NCBI GenBank assembly: GCA_002412985.1
Contig: DHWC01000086.1
Location: 4,354 to 27,888 of the forward strand
DNA length: 23,535 nt
Reading direction: 5' to 3'
Source of the DNA: Methylocystaceae bacterium UBA5192
Lineage (GTDB): Bacteria; Pseudomonadota; Alphaproteobacteria; Rhizobiales; Beijerinckiaceae
This document shows positions 22,406 through 23,535 of the stretch, piece by piece. Each line of letters starts with the position of its first letter. Position 1 is the first letter of the stretch. The position numbers and the translations under genes are program-made. The notes below the pieces were generated by a model, which was not told the DNA's origin, ran no database searches, and saw only the letters and a program-made list of their open reading frames with translations.

Positions 22406-23512
22406 TTATAAATCTAATTCAGGATCATAATTGACTTTTTCCACAACGACACAAGCAAGGCTATGGTTTACCTTAAAGGGATGAGATGAGAGTCTGTCGG
22501 CGAATCTGGTAAAAATTTCATTTAATGCGCAACGTGAATTTTGAGTATTGCTAAGGACTTTGGAAATCATTGGCCCGGCGACAGCTTTAGCCATGTTGGC
22601 CCATCTCAGGCCATAAGTCATAGGATCGCGTGTAGTTTGATACTCATCCCAGAAGGGATCGGGCGCATCAATAATATCCAGTCGTTCTAATTTTAAATTG
22701 GCGAAGATATTATTTTTATCAAAGGGATTCTTTATATCCTCAACTGATCTGACGCCAATTGGCAAGCTTATTAGTGCGAGTTCTGTATCAGATAATAAGT
22801 CAAAACTACGTAATTCAAGTAGGGTTAACCAGAATTCATTCCAAAATGGACCCCAGCCAGAAGTATGACTCCTCGAGGCAATAAAAATGGTCATAAGCTT
22901 GCCACCGAGTTTGAGCTCTTTAGAGCGGCATCTGAGAAACTGGGTCCAATCAATAGCAAGTTGGTTTGAGAATGAATTTTTTAAATTAGTAATTTCTGTG
23001 CAGTCTATAAAAATATGATCATCAATATTTGTCGGAGATGCGCTCATCCATTGAAGAGACCATGAATTCCATCCAATATCTACTGAATTGGGTGGTAATA
23101 TTGGATCAAAGTATGAGCGGCCAACTGCGGAGGGAAAGATCCGGGACTGATCGCTGAGGTAAGAATTATTGTTCTTTTCGATAGTTTCGAATAACGATGA
23201 AAAATCATTTGAAGGAAGATCTGTGTGGATTACGGAAATAGAGTTTATTTTGGGATTTCTTGATAGAATTGAACGAATAGCAATATTTATTGGTGATAAG
23301 GAATTTTTTCCTTGAGAGGATGCGTAGTCCGCAATAACGGCGTCGTTCGTGGTAAATTTGATAGTCTCTACTAAATCTCTCCAGGTGGGAATGAATTGAT
23401 CAATCCCCGCTTTTTGAAGCTCTGAATTCTTGTTATAGAATCCGTTGCCTTGCATTGCAGGTTGATCATTTAAAGGTGATTTAGGCATTAAATATCCAGA
23501 TTTTTGATTCAT
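22406..23512 (-). CDS. SABATH-type SAM-dependent carboxyl methyltransferase
   Basis: A 368-residue member of the SABATH (Methyltransf_7) family, best known from plant salicylate, jasmonate and indole-acetate carboxyl methyltransferases, with some bacterial members. Seen here: MQGNGFYNKNSELQKAGI at 20-37, matching the N-terminal M-x-G-x-x-x-Y-x-x-NS SAM/substrate motif; VIADYASSQGKNSLSPI at 59-75 with Asp62; HTDLPSNDFSSLF at 96-108 (family DLP-x-NDFN); and NSWSLQWMSASP in the substrate pocket, where plant enzymes have S-L-x-WLS. The protein probably methylates the carboxyl group of a small acid; which one cannot be told. Start may be the ATG at 23512, or in-frame ATGs at 23488 or 23455; none has a strong ribosome-binding site. 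It is A+T-rich, on its own in minus orientation and close to the window end. Confidence 0.87.
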   Translation of the reverse strand: MNQKSGYLMPKSPLNDQPAMQGNGFYNKNSELQKAGIDQFIPTWRDLVETIKFTTNDAVIADYASSQGKNSLSPINIAIRSILSRNPKINSISVIHTDLPSNDFSSLFETIEKNNNSYLSDQSRIFPSAVGRSYFDPILPPNSVDIGWNSWSLQWMSASPTNIDDHIFIDCTEITNLKNSFSNQLAIDWTQFLRCRSKELKLGGKLMTIFIASRSHTSGWGPFWNEFWLTLLELRSFDLLSDTELALISLPIGVRSVEDIKNPFDKNNIFANLKLERLDIIDAPDPFWDEYQTTRDPMTYGLRWANMAKAVAGPMISKVLSNTQNSRCALNEIFTRFADRLSSHPFKVNHSLACVVVEKVNYDPELDL

Positions 23513-23535
23513 GTGAATGATCAGATATCAAAAAA

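Noticed and set aside
18289..23535. Second copy of the tRNA-Lys 3' end as an attachment site
   Set aside because: Read through by eye; no repeat of the T-arm/acceptor sequence was found in the window.

Overview
The window looks like a chromosomal segment of an alphaproteobacterium of the order Hyphomicrobiales (Rhizobiales), possibly near Beijerinckiaceae/Methylocystaceae; the family level is a guess. The order-level assignment rests on the run rpmH-rnpA-yidC-engB-argB-(HAD nucleotidase)-dapD-dapE, a CtrA master regulator next to the phosphotransferase ChpT, a DUF1134/EipA envelope protein, the mdh-sucC order and GANTC (CcrM-type) sites upstream of ctrA.

Region 1 (about 131-7896, all minus strand) is one long housekeeping transcript. 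It starts with rpmH (too short for routine ORF calling, GTG start) and runs through rnpA, yidC and engB into argB, a HAD pyrimidine 5'-nucleotidase, dapD, a DUF805 membrane protein and dapE, with a small secreted SH3-like protein last. Several junctions overlap (ATGA, GTGA, TAATG), which suggests translational coupling. A good sigma70-type promoter lies about 250 bases upstream of rpmH.

Region 2 (about 7900-13276) holds cell-cycle and envelope genes: ctrA (plus), a strong terminator, convergent chpT (minus), then plus-strand cysQ, eipA (DUF1134), a membrane-anchored coiled-coil protein and a coupled YciI-EVE pair. ChpT would pass phosphate to CtrA. EipA is an envelope protein reported to be under CtrA control in relatives.

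Region 3 (13278-17654, minus) holds mdh, sucC and a large secreted TPR protein. sucC is followed by a hairpin and the TPR gene, not by sucD, which is unusual.

Region 4 (18213-23535) begins with a complete tRNA-Lys(CUU). Beyond it the DNA is visibly richer in A+T, more loosely packed and of accessory character. It contains a ParB-like (ParBc_2) protein translationally coupled to a DUF4239 membrane protein whose frame is broken by an amber codon, a secreted dimeric-barrel protein, a Gln-type thiol dioxygenase (probably 3-mercaptopropionate dioxygenase), a four-cysteine secreted protein and a SABATH-type carboxyl methyltransferase. The layout fits a genomic island inserted at the tRNA gene, but no integrase and no second copy of the tRNA end lie in the window.

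No CRISPR array, insertion sequence or rRNA was seen. The least explained parts are the ParBc_2-DUF4239 pair, the plant-like methyltransferase and the tRNA-adjacent region as a whole.
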